Assembly: GCF_014268505.2 (NCBI RefSeq)
Contig: NZ_JABWQP020000001.1
Span: forward strand, 1,296,021 to 1,360,020
DNA length: 64,000 nucleotides
Origin: Pseudomonas khorasanensis
Lineage (GTDB): Bacteria; Pseudomonadota; Gammaproteobacteria; Pseudomonadales; Pseudomonadaceae
Reading direction: 5' to 3'
Part shown: piece after piece, positions 36,901 to 46,588 of the stretch
Numbering within the stretch: position 1 is the first letter of the stretch
How the letters are laid out: the number at the start of each line of letters is the position of its first letter
The notes under the pieces: generated by a model
What the model was told of the DNA's origin: nothing
Database searches by the model: none
What the model saw: the letters and a program-made list of their open reading frames with translations, nothing else
Position numbers and translations under genes: made by a program

Positions 36901-39900
36901 CGGATACCAGGCTTGATACAAGCTGTCCGCGCCACCGTTGACCCATTTTTCATAGTCCGCACCCGCCGTGCCCAGTACCGAATTGCTGTCCGAAAGATGC
37001 CCGCGTTTCTGGTTGAACAGCGGATCGACGTTGGTGGACTGAGTACCAGCGGTGTACACGCCGAACGGCGAGTCCATGCTCAGGTTGCCGGCGGCGATCA
37101 GGTCGAGATCCCCCGTGCCGGTGCGCAGGACGCTGAACATCTGGCTATGAGCTTTGGCGGTTGTGCCCGGATTATTGCCGATACACAGGTCCGGATAGAT
37201 GTCGCAAAGGATCAGCGCATCTTCAGGCACTGGTTCGTAATCACCCCCCAACCCGCTGCCTGGCGCCCAAACCCAACGCGCCATCGGCTGACAAAGTCCC
37301 GGAATCAGATCGCACATGAACAACTGGTCATCGGGCACCGGGTTATACCCCGGCAGATCGTAGGGATTGCCTGGAGCCCAGACCATTGTTCCGGTACCCG
37401 TCGTCACGGTCACACCGTAATGAGTATCGGCCAGTCGAAGATTGCCATCAGTCAATACCGGCTTCACCGCGCGGGTGTCCGCCGCCCCAAGATCGGCGCC
37501 GGCCACCGCACGCATCGACCAGGAGGCACTGCCCGCGGGCAGCATGCTCGCCACCGCCCAGTTTTTACCTTGTTGTGTGCCATTGAAGGGGCGGAGCTCG
37601 ATCAAAGACGTGCCGTCGGCCAGTTTCACATCAGTCATGGAAGGAATCAGCGAACCACGCAGCAATGCCAGCGAACCACTTAACTTCACTCCGGAAGTGC
37701 TGGGCAAATCGGCATCGTAAACCGCCGGCAACGGCACACCCTTGGGCCAGTTCATGGCTTGCAGATTTGTCGCTTTGTTCAAGCGAATGCCCGCGCCCAA
37801 ACGGCTGTCCGCCGGCAGCGTCACGCTGTCACTGAGCAACGTCCCTGCCGCATACAGCAGATTGCCGCTGGCATCATGAACGGCCCCGGCCAACACCGTA
37901 CCAGCGCTGAAGGTATACGCCTCAGCCAACACTGCCTGAGTCGGCAGCAACGTACCGTTAGCCAATACCGCGCCCTGAATCGTCACGTCATAGTTGAGCG
38001 TGGCGCCGACCGGGAATTGCGTCCCTTCAGCCAGCGCAACACCGCTGCCCGGTACGATCAGATCGCCACCGAATGGCTGCACACCAGCAATCAATTTCCA
38101 GCCAGCGTCATCCTGTGTTTCCGGTGGCGGCGCGAAGCCGTCGTTGATGCTGCCGTAGATGTCGAGATTGCCTCCGGCGCGAATCACCAGGCTACCGGCC
38201 TCACCAGAGCCATACACCGACGGGTTCAAGCGCGTGTGCGGATTGAGGCTTGCGTAGCGATAACCGGACAAGTCCAGATCACCCTCCACCACCAGGTCGC
38301 CGTCGGCGGTTTTGCTGGCGATTTCCACGCCGGGGCGCAGATGGAATGCATCGGCGTAAGTGGCGTTGTTCAGCCCGGCGAGTTTGCGTTGCAGCAGATC
38401 GTTGTTGCCCAGCGCGGCATTGATGAAGCTGTCGCTGTCACCATGAATACGATCGAGCATGGCTTGATCGATCACTTGATACGGTCGGCCACTGACCGCC
38501 TGATCGACGCCATCACGGGCATCGGTGTAGCGGCGAGTACCATTGAGGCCAATGGAGCGAGCGCCCTGAATGGTCAACCCACCGCTAGCGTCGATGGCGA
38601 TGTCATTGCTGCCCAGACGCGGCGCGTTCAGCTCCAGGGTGCCGCGCAGCATTCCATCGTTTTGCCCTGCCAGATAGCCTGGCACTGCATCGGTGCCGTG
38701 ACGCAGATCGATCCGCGCGCCAGATGCCAGCGTGAGCACGCCGTCGCCGGAGTTGAGTTCAACCATGGCGCGGTTCGGCGCATCGATGATCTTCCCGTAG
38801 CTGTCGACGCGCAGCACGCGACCGTGGGCGTCGAGCACGCTATTGCCGGCCAGGGTCAAACCGTTTTTCGCCGACAGACGAATGCTGCCGACGCGCTCGC
38901 CACTGGCGTCGATCAGACCGGCCACGGTCAGGCTGCCATTGTCCACCGAAACGTTGACTTCACTGGCCTTGAGGCCATCGCCGATCAGCAGACTGCCTTG
39001 CTTGAGCTGCAAGCTGCGGCTGCCGAACACTTGCCCGGCGTTCAGGCGCTGATTGAGCGCGGCGAACTGCGCGGTGGCATCCCCGCCGAGATTTTGCGCG
39101 CGGATGTCCACGCCACCAGACTTGTACGGCACCAGCGTGCCGCCAGCATCGTAATAACCGCTGCTGCCGCCGAGGATTTCACCCTGCAAATCGACTGTCC
39201 CGGCAGCGCCGGCCAGCGCGGTGGCCGTGAGGTTGCCGGCCTGATTATTCTTCGCCGACAGATCAATCCGCGAGCCCGCCGCCTGACGAATATTGCCGTT
39301 GGCGCTGTACAGCGACACGTCGCCGCCCCAGCTGTATTTGCTCACATCGTTGAAGGGCAGCGTACGCCCGGCCATGTCCAGCACCGCAGCGCTGCCGAGG
39401 GTCAGGTCGCCTTCGGACTTCACCGTCAGCTTGCCGCTGGCCAATGCAATGCGGCTGTCGAGGACAATATTGCGCGCCTCAAGACTCAACTCGGCACCCA
39501 AAGCGTTCGCCGCCCCTGCAGCCCCGCCATTGCTGAGCGTGAGGTTGTTGCCGGCCTTGAGCGAACTCACCGACGCGGCTTCACCGGTCAGCAACGGTGT
39601 ACGCAGATTCAGGTTACCGCCGCTGTAGCTGTAACCCTTGAGCGGATCGTAAGCGCCCTGCTCCTGATACACCGCCAGGCTGCCCTTGTGATTGGCGGTA
39701 ATGCGCTCGCTGGCCGTCAGGTTGACGTTGGCAAAACCCAAGGCCAGACGATTGTTCTGGTCCATCCCGCTCGCTTGCGGCATCGGGCCGTAACCCAATT
39801 CGATGCGTTGCGCCTGAATGTCCAAGGTGCCGCTGCCCGTGCCGGCGCCATCAGTGATGACGCCGGCCGGACTTTGCGTGGCGCCATTCCAGATCAGATT

Positions 39901-42900
39901 GGCGGTGCGGATGCTCGCCACGTCGTTGGCATCGCCCAGCCCGTAGATCGCCGGGGTGGCCAGCACCAGGTTCTGCAGCTTGCTCTGGCCGGTCTGCGGA
40001 TCAAGCGTGTCGAGGCTGACGCTGCCGAAGAAATTGAAGGCGTCGCGGGTGGTCAGGCTCAGGGTTTCCAGCGCCGGCGCGCCATATTGCGTATCACCAC
40101 GCAGCAGGCGATTGAGCACGTTCTGATTCAGGGTCAGGCCAGTCGGTACGCGACTGCCTGCCGCTGCCAGCGCCTCGGCACTGCCGGCGTTGACCGAGCC
40201 GACCGATAGCGCAAGGTGACGCGTGCCGAAGCGCACCGCTTCGTCGAGTTCGAATTGATTATCCGTGGCAGCCGTCAGACTGCCGTCCGAATAAAGGATT
40301 GCTGGATTGCTGCACACAGCCGTTGTGCAGACACCGATGCGGATGCTGCCGCCGCCGGAAATACCGCTGGCCGCTGTCGGCGCCAGAACGTGGGTCCAGC
40401 CGTTGGAAGCGAGCAACAGGCTGGATTGCTCAGGCTGATAGAAATAGCCGGCCGTGGAGTCGTAGGCCACATCGCCACGCCCCAGTGTATTGATCCCCGC
40501 CCCCGCTTCGACCGTGATTCCACCAAGGGTCGACGTGGTGCGCAACAAGACTTCCGGCGCCGACAGGATGGCCCCTTCACGCAGAACAATATCGGTGCTG
40601 GTGCCGACGAAACCGATGATGTTGGCCGAGTTGCTGTAGACGACTTTCGGCATCGCACCAATGCTCAGGCGTCCGGCATTGAGGTTGTTGAGCGTGTCAG
40701 CGTAGACCGACACGCCATTGAAGTCAGCCGTTGGTGCATGTCCTGCGCCGAGGATTTCAAAGTTCGCGCCAGCGTTGCCCCCGCGCAGCACAGCGGTGCC
40801 GGTAACGCCGCCATCGGCGGCCTTGAACAGCGCCTGCCCGTTGAACTGCAAAGCAATGTCTTGTTCGCCACCGGCGCTCAGACGCAAGTCCAGCGTCTTG
40901 CCGTCCATGGGCGCCAGCGCACGCGGCACGCCCCGTCGTGCGGCATCGCTGTCAATGAATTGGGTCAGGCTGGTTTCGTTGTATTGCGAGTAGCGGCGCA
41001 AAACATCGGCCGAGGTCAAGATTACCTGACTGGCGAGGCTGTCACGCAAACCGGTATTGGCAATCGACATCTGCCCGCTGCTGGTCCAGGACCCGTTACG
41101 CAGTTGCAGCGCACGCGTCGTCCCGCTCGGCATCGCCTGACCGTTGACTTCAACCCGGAACGCCCCCGGCAACAGGGCGAAATTGGAGGGCAGCAAGGTA
41201 TAGGTGCCGGCTGCGAGACCGGGCACGCCCGCGCCTACGGTGATTTGCTGGCCGACACGGGGATCCACCGCTGCGGCCTCTGCCAACACCGGCGCGTAGA
41301 CGCTCTGATTGCCCGGCACGATGGCGTAGACCGGATTGCTCGCCAACCCCGGCAAGCTGAAGCTGCCGTCGGCGGCGTTGCGTACCAGCGGATTCAGACG
41401 GGCATCGGTGGAGCCGCCGCGCCCGGAAACGAAACCGGCGCCGCGAAGGTCACCGCCACCGGACAGATCAATGGTCGCGCCACTCTGGACATCGATGTAT
41501 TGCGAGTTGACGACCACGCCATTGGTTTCGCCAGTGATGCCATTCAAGACGACCGACTTGTCGTTGTAGCGATAATCGATGCCGTCCGTGGTGCCGCCGT
41601 AAGGCATGACCAGCCCGGCGGCGCTGACCGACGTCACGCTGCCCGGCAACAGGCGCACCTCGCTTGTGGTGGTCAGGAGATCGTCACCCAGGGTAATCAG
41701 GCCCAACGGTGCACGGATCACTCCGCCTTGCTCGATGGTGCCCGCGGTCAGGCTCAAACTGCCGAATACCGAGTAAGGCACCGCCGCAGGTGCTGCGCCG
41801 CGACCGCTGATCCGCAGGGTGTGTTCGCTTGCCCGGTCGGCGCCCTGATAGCCGGCGCGAACGTCAGCCTGGACGCCCGTGGCGGGGTAGATTTGCGCAG
41901 CTCCGAGATTCAAGTCACCCGGGGTCCACAGGCGGGTTTTTTCGGCACGGTCATTGGGTGCGAGGAAGCGCAAGTCACCGCTGCTGTCGAGGGACACCAA
42001 GCCAAATGCCCGGCGACTGTATGCAACGGCAGGCTCTTGCGATTGCAAGATCGCACCCTGCGTACCGAACGATATCCCGTTGCCCACATCAAGCAGGCTC
42101 GCCGATGCATTGAACGATGCCTGCGACAGTCGGGTCGTGGGGTTGAGCGTCACCCGTGGCCGCGTCATGGTGGGCGCTTCAAAGTAAGTACCGACACCGG
42201 ACATACGCAGGTACGGCGCGCTCAGATCGATACGTGCCGTATCCGTTGAAGTTTCCGTCAGCGCGAGCGCGCCGGCATACAGATTGAGGCTCTGGTTCAT
42301 GTGCAAATTGACGTCACCGTCAAACGACAGCAAGCCGTTGCTCAGCAGGCTCAGGTTGTCGAAGCCGCCGGTCATCAGATGCTCCGCGCTCAAGTTTGCG
42401 CGACCATAGCTCAGGCCATCAGCGCCCTCGCCCGGTCGTAGATTCGCAGCAAGGGGTTCCGACAAAGCCTGACTGATGACCATTTCCCGCGGCGCACGCA
42501 CCGCATTGCTTGCCGAGTCCATGTACAGCGGGGTTTCAAGCGCGAGTTCCAGACGCCCACCTGCAGCGCCGACACCTCCGGACGCCGCACGCAAGTTGCC
42601 CTCTACGAACAAGCCGTTATAGGAACTCAGGCTGATGCGCCCGCCATCCGTCGCGACGCGTGTTGGTCCTTGGCCGGCGATATCGACAACAGCTTCGGTG
42701 CCGGACGCATCGAATCGGGCCCCTTGACGAACGATGACATACGCATCGGCCGCTGTGGCCGTCGCCAGTTTGGCGTCTATTTCGCCGCCGATGATGATGC
42801 TGCCGCCCTTGCCGACCTGACCGTAAGTGCGCCCCAAGACATCAATGGCCGTATTGGCGCGCCCGGCAACATCCAGTACGGCCTGCTCGCCGATCCAGAT

Positions 42901-45900
42901 CGAACGGTTGTGCGCATTCGAATCCGCCACTTGATTGGAGGTAGCCGGTTTGATCGAACCGAACTGTTGCTGACGAATATCGATCGTCCCGCCCCAGGCA
43001 TTCAGCTCGCCCTCGACCGTGATCTGCCCGGCGCCTCGCAACTTGATGCTCTGCCCCGGATCGACACTGATGCGCGAACCACGGCCCAGGGCCAACGTGC
43101 TGTTGGCGGCATCGGTCAAACCAATCAGAGTGGCCCCGCCTTGCAGCGTCAGGCTGGCGCCGCTGCGCTGGGTCAGCACGCCCTTGGTCGGGTTTTCCTG
43201 GAACAGCGTCGGCGTCCACAACTCGAGCGCCGTTTGCGGGTCGACACCACTGACCTGATTGGGCGCAGCATCACCAAAACGGTACACCGGCATGTTCACA
43301 TCAATCACGGTGTTATCGGCAACGTCCAGCCCGCTCAGACCGATCAGGTTGTAAGCGGAAAAACCCTTGTTGAACAGATCACCGGACAGTTGCAGCGTAT
43401 TGTCTGCCAGCACCTTGTCAGCCTGACCGACCAGTATTTTGTTGGCCTGCACCGTCAGCGTGCCGCCACCCGTTACACCATAGCCACGCAGTTCACCTCC
43501 AAGGTTGAGATGAGATTTACCGGGCGCCGAAATTGCACTGGACTCCAGCGTCAGGTCACCGCCCTTGCCGCCTCGGGTCTTGCCGTTGGCCAATAGGGCA
43601 CCGCCGGAAGACACATCCAGCAGGCTGCCCGCGCCGATGTCGATATCACCGCTGCTGCGGATCGACAGCAGACCGCCATTGAGATACGCCAGATTGGCGC
43701 CATCGTCCGGGTTGGAGCGCAGGTTGCTCCACACGCCACGGGCATCCAGCCGTACTCCTTCGGCCACGTTTACTTGCGTCGCCTTGTCGGCCTTGGCCGT
43801 GAGCCGAGTGTCGGTGCTGGTGCTGCTGACGTACTGATTGAGCACATTGCCCAGCCGCAGGCTGCCGCCACGCGCGGTCAGGTCGGCGCCGATCTGTACG
43901 TCGGGGGCATACAGGGTGATGTCGCCACCGTTATCGACCGTGAGTGCGCCATCGACTGCGACCTGATCCCTGGCCGCGACTTTGATCGCTCCAAGGCGGA
44001 AACCATTGAGTTGATCGCTATCGAGAAACAGGTTGCCCTTGCGTGCATTGGACACCGCACCGGCCAGGTCAAGATCATTGCCAGCGAGCGGACGCTCGCC
44101 GCCGATCTGCACTTGGTCCAGCGTCGGATCGAGCGTGTACAACAAGCCACTCGCCGCCGCGACATAGGTCGGGTCGTAGCTGCCGACGATCAACTGCGCA
44201 CGACGCGCCAACGCTGTCTGACTTTGTTCATAACCATCCAGCACCGGTTTCGGCGCCTGATTCTGCCGTTCGCCCTGATACACCTCGCCAATCATTTGCC
44301 CGTCGAGCACAGCATTGGCGGTGGCGATCACCAGTTGCCCGGCGTCGCGGCCGACGGTGTAACCCGACTCGAAACGCGAGCGCGGGGCGATCAGCGGATT
44401 GTAGAAATAGTTCGTCTGGCCCCAGCGTTCGCTGCTGTCTTCATAGCCTTTGTACAGCCCGGTATAGAGCAGATCACCCGGCGCGCGCGACACTTCGTAT
44501 AACTTGCCGTCGGCGCCCCGCAGCCAGCTCTGGCGGATTTCGCCGCTCTGCACATCGAGGGTGCCGCCGGACAGATTGATCAGCGAGCCCTTTTGCGTGA
44601 CCACATCGTTGCCGGCAAAACTCACCGTGCCGCCCTGGGCCATCCACTCGCCGACGCTGTGCCCTTGCGTGCCGAGGTAACCGCCGACTTCGAGCAAACC
44701 GCCCGCCGTGTACCAGCGATCCGTGGCATAGCCGTTGGTGCCGGCCGGCACGTAAACCAGCTCACGCACATCGACCCAGATGTCGTTGCTGTTGAGCGCG
44801 CCTTTTTCGCGGTTGACCGACGCGTCGCGCTGCTCGTTGCCCTGCACGTTGATCTTGATGTTGTTGTTTTCCATCGCCACTTTGACGCCTAGGGCACCGG
44901 ACACATCAATCATCGCGCCGTCACGCACCAGACTGCGGCGCTGTGCGCTGACCGCGACCTGACCGCCAGTGGCCAGGGTAATTGAGCCGCTCTGGAACTC
45001 GACGCTGCCGCCGCTCTGGATCTCGATGCGCGACTGGTCGCCTCGGATGCGGTTGTTGGCGTTGACGCCGGTCAGTGCCGCGTCACGCTGACTGCCGAGC
45101 GCTGTAAGGTCGCTGCTGTCGAGCATGATCGCCGTGGCGCTGCCCTGCCCCAGTGTGACGCTGCCGTTGTCGTCGGTGCTCGGGTTGGACAAATGAATCG
45201 TGCCGCGCGTAGACACTGAGGTGCTGGCGAGCAACACGCCGTTCTGCACCACTTCGTGACCGGCCAGAGTGATGTCGCCAGTGGCGGACTGAATCAGTCC
45301 GTTGTTGCTGACTTTGCCGGCAACGGCCCCGGCCTTGAAGCCCGGCGTGACCTCGCTGCCGAAGGTCGTTGAAAAGGCATTACCCTCAGTGCCCGAGCCT
45401 TTGCGGATGTAGAAACGATCGCCGGCGGCCAACACCGTCTGGCCCTTCGGTGTGCTGATGCTGCCGTCGTTCTGCACTTCGTTGCCGAGCAGCAACGCAT
45501 AGCCACCGGCGTCGGTGGAGACTGCCGGTTTGTGCGTCTCGATCGACGCGCCGCGTTCCACCAGCACCTTGCCAGCCGCATCGGTGAACGTCGGCTGGGT
45601 GCCGGTGCTGTCGAAGTACAGCCCACGGTCGCGGAACTGGATATCGGTGATATTGGCCGCCGCCGCCACCAGGTTGCGCACGTTGACCTGACTGCTGCCG
45701 CTGAACACGATGCCGTTGCGGTTGACCAGCATCACCGTGCCGGCGCCCTTGATCTGACCCTGGATCTGGCTGGCCCGCGCATTCGGATCGTTGACGCGGT
45801 TGAGCACCGCCCAGTTTGCTTGCTGAGCGAACTCGACCGTGGTGTTGCGGCCGACGTTGAAGGTTTCCCAATTCAGAATCGCCTTGTCGGCGGTCTGCTC

Positions 45901-46389
45901 GATCTTCACCGTAGTCTTGCCGTCAGCCTGAGTCTGCTGCGGGCCTTTGGCGTTCTGCCAACCCTGAGCCAGGCTGTTATCGACTTTCAGACCACCCTCG
46001 CCCAGACCGTCCGGCACAAACTGCACCGTGCCCAACGCGGCAGCGCGTCCGGCCGCCTGCGCAGCTTGTTGCGCGGCAATCGCAGCGACGGTGTTGTTCA
46101 GGGTCTGAATCGAACGCTGCAGCTGCTGATTGGCCTTTTGTTGTTGAGCCAGTGGCGGCGTCATCCCCGGCAAACCGCCCATGCTAGGCCGTGCCGCTGC
46201 GCTCTGCTGCGCAGCGCCCTTGGCAGCAAACCAGCCCGAACTGAACGCCGTCTGCGCATGGGCGCTGCCCGCCATCAGACACAACGCCACGGCTTGCGCC
46301 AATGGCTTGAGCAGCCACAGCGCCGGATCCGCGGCTTTACGCCTGGCTGACTGAACGTGGGTACGACGGCGGGACGGGCGAGCGAGCAT
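33901..46389 (-). CDS. Two-partner-secretion exoprotein (filamentous haemagglutinin type, PdtA-like)
   Basis: 4162 residues from the ATG at 46389 (AAGGA upstream); a start at 46434 adds 15. A long signal peptide ends near SAHAQTAF. The TPS secretion domain (about 115-400) has NWETFNVGRNTTVEF, RASQIQGQIKGAGTV and NRNGIVFSGSSQVNV. The body is thousands of residues of beta-helix-like G/N/S-rich repeats. The C-terminal ~700 residues (with DILYSSFDIAGPGTLDINAG and LYGGAGVKTLFGGDI) resemble the DUF3739 region. Length and synteny with Hxc and DING genes match PdtA of P. aeruginosa, a phosphate-starvation-induced TPS protein. Its outer-membrane TpsB partner is not in the window. Confidence 0.88.
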   Translation of the reverse strand: MLARPSRRRTHVQSARRKAADPALWLLKPLAQAVALCLMAGSAHAQTAFSSGWFAAKGAAQQSAAARPSMGGLPGMTPPLAQQQKANQQLQRSIQTLNNTVAAIAAQQAAQAAGRAAALGTVQFVPDGLGEGGLKVDNSLAQGWQNAKGPQQTQADGKTTVKIEQTADKAILNWETFNVGRNTTVEFAQQANWAVLNRVNDPNARASQIQGQIKGAGTVMLVNRNGIVFSGSSQVNVRNLVAAAANITDIQFRDRGLYFDSTGTQPTFTDAAGKVLVERGASIETHKPAVSTDAGGYALLLGNEVQNDGSISTPKGQTVLAAGDRFYIRKGSGTEGNAFSTTFGSEVTPGFKAGAVAGKVSNNGLIQSATGDITLAGHEVVQNGVLLASTSVSTRGTIHLSNPSTDDNGSVTLGQGSATAIMLDSSDLTALGSQRDAALTGVNANNRIRGDQSRIEIQSGGSVEFQSGSITLATGGQVAVSAQRRSLVRDGAMIDVSGALGVKVAMENNNIKINVQGNEQRDASVNREKGALNSNDIWVDVRELVYVPAGTNGYATDRWYTAGGLLEVGGYLGTQGHSVGEWMAQGGTVSFAGNDVVTQKGSLINLSGGTLDVQSGEIRQSWLRGADGKLYEVSRAPGDLLYTGLYKGYEDSSERWGQTNYFYNPLIAPRSRFESGYTVGRDAGQLVIATANAVLDGQMIGEVYQGERQNQAPKPVLDGYEQSQTALARRAQLIVGSYDPTYVAAASGLLYTLDPTLDQVQIGGERPLAGNDLDLAGAVSNARKGNLFLDSDQLNGFRLGAIKVAARDQVAVDGALTVDNGGDITLYAPDVQIGADLTARGGSLRLGNVLNQYVSSTSTDTRLTAKADKATQVNVAEGVRLDARGVWSNLRSNPDDGANLAYLNGGLLSIRSSGDIDIGAGSLLDVSSGGALLANGKTRGGKGGDLTLESSAISAPGKSHLNLGGELRGYGVTGGGTLTVQANKILVGQADKVLADNTLQLSGDLFNKGFSAYNLIGLSGLDVADNTVIDVNMPVYRFGDAAPNQVSGVDPQTALELWTPTLFQENPTKGVLTQRSGASLTLQGGATLIGLTDAANSTLALGRGSRISVDPGQSIKLRGAGQITVEGELNAWGGTIDIRQQQFGSIKPATSNQVADSNAHNRSIWIGEQAVLDVAGRANTAIDVLGRTYGQVGKGGSIIIGGEIDAKLATATAADAYVIVRQGARFDASGTEAVVDIAGQGPTRVATDGGRISLSSYNGLFVEGNLRAASGGVGAAGGRLELALETPLYMDSASNAVRAPREMVISQALSEPLAANLRPGEGADGLSYGRANLSAEHLMTGGFDNLSLLSNGLLSFDGDVNLHMNQSLNLYAGALALTETSTDTARIDLSAPYLRMSGVGTYFEAPTMTRPRVTLNPTTRLSQASFNASASLLDVGNGISFGTQGAILQSQEPAVAYSRRAFGLVSLDSSGDLRFLAPNDRAEKTRLWTPGDLNLGAAQIYPATGVQADVRAGYQGADRASEHTLRISGRGAAPAAVPYSVFGSLSLTAGTIEQGGVIRAPLGLITLGDDLLTTTSEVRLLPGSVTSVSAAGLVMPYGGTTDGIDYRYNDKSVVLNGITGETNGVVVNSQYIDVQSGATIDLSGGGDLRGAGFVSGRGGSTDARLNPLVRNAADGSFSLPGLASNPVYAIVPGNQSVYAPVLAEAAAVDPRVGQQITVGAGVPGLAAGTYTLLPSNFALLPGAFRVEVNGQAMPSGTTRALQLRNGSWTSSGQMSIANTGLRDSLASQVILTSADVLRRYSQYNETSLTQFIDSDAARRGVPRALAPMDGKTLDLRLSAGGEQDIALQFNGQALFKAADGGVTGTAVLRGGNAGANFEILGAGHAPTADFNGVSVYADTLNNLNAGRLSIGAMPKVVYSNSANIIGFVGTSTDIVLREGAILSAPEVLLRTTSTLGGITVEAGAGINTLGRGDVAYDSTAGYFYQPEQSSLLLASNGWTHVLAPTAASGISGGGSIRIGVCTTAVCSNPAILYSDGSLTAATDNQFELDEAVRFGTRHLALSVGSVNAGSAEALAAAGSRVPTGLTLNQNVLNRLLRGDTQYGAPALETLSLTTRDAFNFFGSVSLDTLDPQTGQSKLQNLVLATPAIYGLGDANDVASIRTANLIWNGATQSPAGVITDGAGTGSGTLDIQAQRIELGYGPMPQASGMDQNNRLALGFANVNLTASERITANHKGSLAVYQEQGAYDPLKGYSYSGGNLNLRTPLLTGEAASVSSLKAGNNLTLSNGGAAGAANALGAELSLEARNIVLDSRIALASGKLTVKSEGDLTLGSAAVLDMAGRTLPFNDVSKYSWGGDVSLYSANGNIRQAAGSRIDLSAKNNQAGNLTATALAGAAGTVDLQGEILGGSSGYYDAGGTLVPYKSGGVDIRAQNLGGDATAQFAALNQRLNAGQVFGSRSLQLKQGSLLIGDGLKASEVNVSVDNGSLTVAGLIDASGERVGSIRLSAKNGLTLAGNSVLDAHGRVLRVDSYGKIIDAPNRAMVELNSGDGVLTLASGARIDLRHGTDAVPGYLAGQNDGMLRGTLELNAPRLGSNDIAIDASGGLTIQGARSIGLNGTRRYTDARDGVDQAVSGRPYQVIDQAMLDRIHGDSDSFINAALGNNDLLQRKLAGLNNATYADAFHLRPGVEIASKTADGDLVVEGDLDLSGYRYASLNPHTRLNPSVYGSGEAGSLVIRAGGNLDIYGSINDGFAPPPETQDDAGWKLIAGVQPFGGDLIVPGSGVALAEGTQFPVGATLNYDVTIQGAVLANGTLLPTQAVLAEAYTFSAGTVLAGAVHDASGNLLYAAGTLLSDSVTLPADSRLGAGIRLNKATNLQAMNWPKGVPLPAVYDADLPSTSGVKLSGSLALLRGSLIPSMTDVKLADGTSLIELRPFNGTQQGKNWAVASMLPAGSASWSMRAVAGADLGAADTRAVKPVLTDGNLRLADTHYGVTVTTGTGTMVWAPGNPYDLPGYNPVPDDQLFMCDLIPGLCQPMARWVWAPGSGLGGDYEPVPEDALILCDIYPDLCIGNNPGTTAKAHSQMFSVLRTGTGDLDLIAAGNLSMDSPFGVYTAGTQSTNVDPLFNQKRGHLSDSNSVLGTAGADYEKWVNGGADSLYQAWYPQMGGNLTINAGGSVTGDSVGTKDQGVGGVREQIPSVAVGNWLWRQGTASADMPTAWWINFGSYATPPMPVDGMSAEPYLVGFTGFGTLGGGNISLRAGQDAGMLKPLGERRTNPRSQGLIVAVGSTGRVASNGSVQMTGGGDMEIRIGGTLNPLLQTTALGVDAPKHDLQGALINLRGAAQLAGGALGGIKLQYGGLPTLHDARETRTLDPFTSTTSSAFGGLVVIPGDSGMSIKTRGDLVLGGATDPGRVSLMNATPVFDANGSIAQGGTLSGFSLWTDHTAIDLFSAGGNLTPSTQIGEFNGSLGVVNGRNTSPTDGRFVYPSILRAVAAQGSIYAGPSATFTNGNNSPLIGYSLLLAPSKSGQLEFLAADSIYAGGYAINQSGASPLAIATPFNPAFNTFANSNAGKPVATNYSSDGVSSAANTRYPLFAFGPNSYSGLNDVAQPARFYALTGDLVGVRSGETLNFTISKRTWYEGAGPVWMIAGRDIVASGTNLGQPTYIPQGLMGTGIEDITSNGNLFIHNDLRDVSRVSAGRDILYSSFDIAGPGTLDINAGRNILMEDRASITSLGSLVAGDQRPGASVVLQAGAGAQGPDYSRFIARYLSPQNTANPNASLSGQPGKVVKTYVDELQSWLTLGYGFSGDAEQAQAFFSALPSAEQAIFARQVYFAELRAGGLEYNDVDGPRQGSYLRGRNAIAALFPTVDVAGNPIRYDGDITLYGGAGVKTLFGGDIQMLTPGGGQVFGIEGAAPPSTAGIVTQGSGNIQLYSQGSILLGQSRIMTTFGGSILGWSAEGDINAGRGSKTTVVYTPPKRVYDTWGNVTLSPSVPSTGAGIATLNPIAEVAPGDIDLIAPLGTIDAGEAGIRVSGNVNIAALTVVNAANISVQGKATGVPVVSAVNTGAITSASSAASSATQAAEDVARQQQAAARQNQASVFTVQVLSFGNEQLAPSRDGASRAPAAGYNPDSPVQVLGAGALDEQAKQQLTEEERGQLTL

Positions 46390-46404
46390 CACTACGAGAT
46401 CCTT

Positions 46405-46432
46405 TTTGATTGCCACACTTTGATTGCCACAC
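46405..46432 (-). repeat. Exact 14-base tandem duplication before the exoprotein start
   Basis: The 14-base unit GTGTGGCAATCAAA (minus strand) is repeated twice without change directly upstream of the ribosome-binding site. It could be a binding site for an activator or a simple duplication. It also supplies the alternative upstream start codon. Confidence 0.6.
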
Positions 46433-46536
46433 ATGGCCGCAGGCGTGCAAAAACCTGCTGTTACGACCTAGGCGGTTGGCGGGGAGCGCGACCGAACGGA
46501 TGTCACACAAACTTCATGTTCGAGGAGTAACCGACC

Positions 46537-46565
46537 AAAAAAAAACGGCAACCCGAAGGTTGCCG
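46537..46565 (-). terminator. Terminator of the DING gene
   Basis: CGGCAACC, CGAA loop and GGTTGCCG form a perfect 8-bp stem, followed on the minus strand by nine T residues, 24 bases after the stop. Confidence 0.92.
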
Positions 46566-46588
46566 CTGTTGCACGTGCGAGGTTGAGC

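Noticed and set aside
33901..46389. Long open frames on the plus strand opposite the exoprotein (up to 816 codons)
   Set aside because: They are mirror frames of a GC-rich gene with strong codon bias. They have no ribosome-binding sites and give low-complexity Arg/Gln/Ala-rich products.
46494..46520. Pho-box-like TGTCAC and TTCAT halves upstream of the exoprotein gene
   Set aside because: The second half matches only partly and the element points to the plus strand, away from the exoprotein gene.
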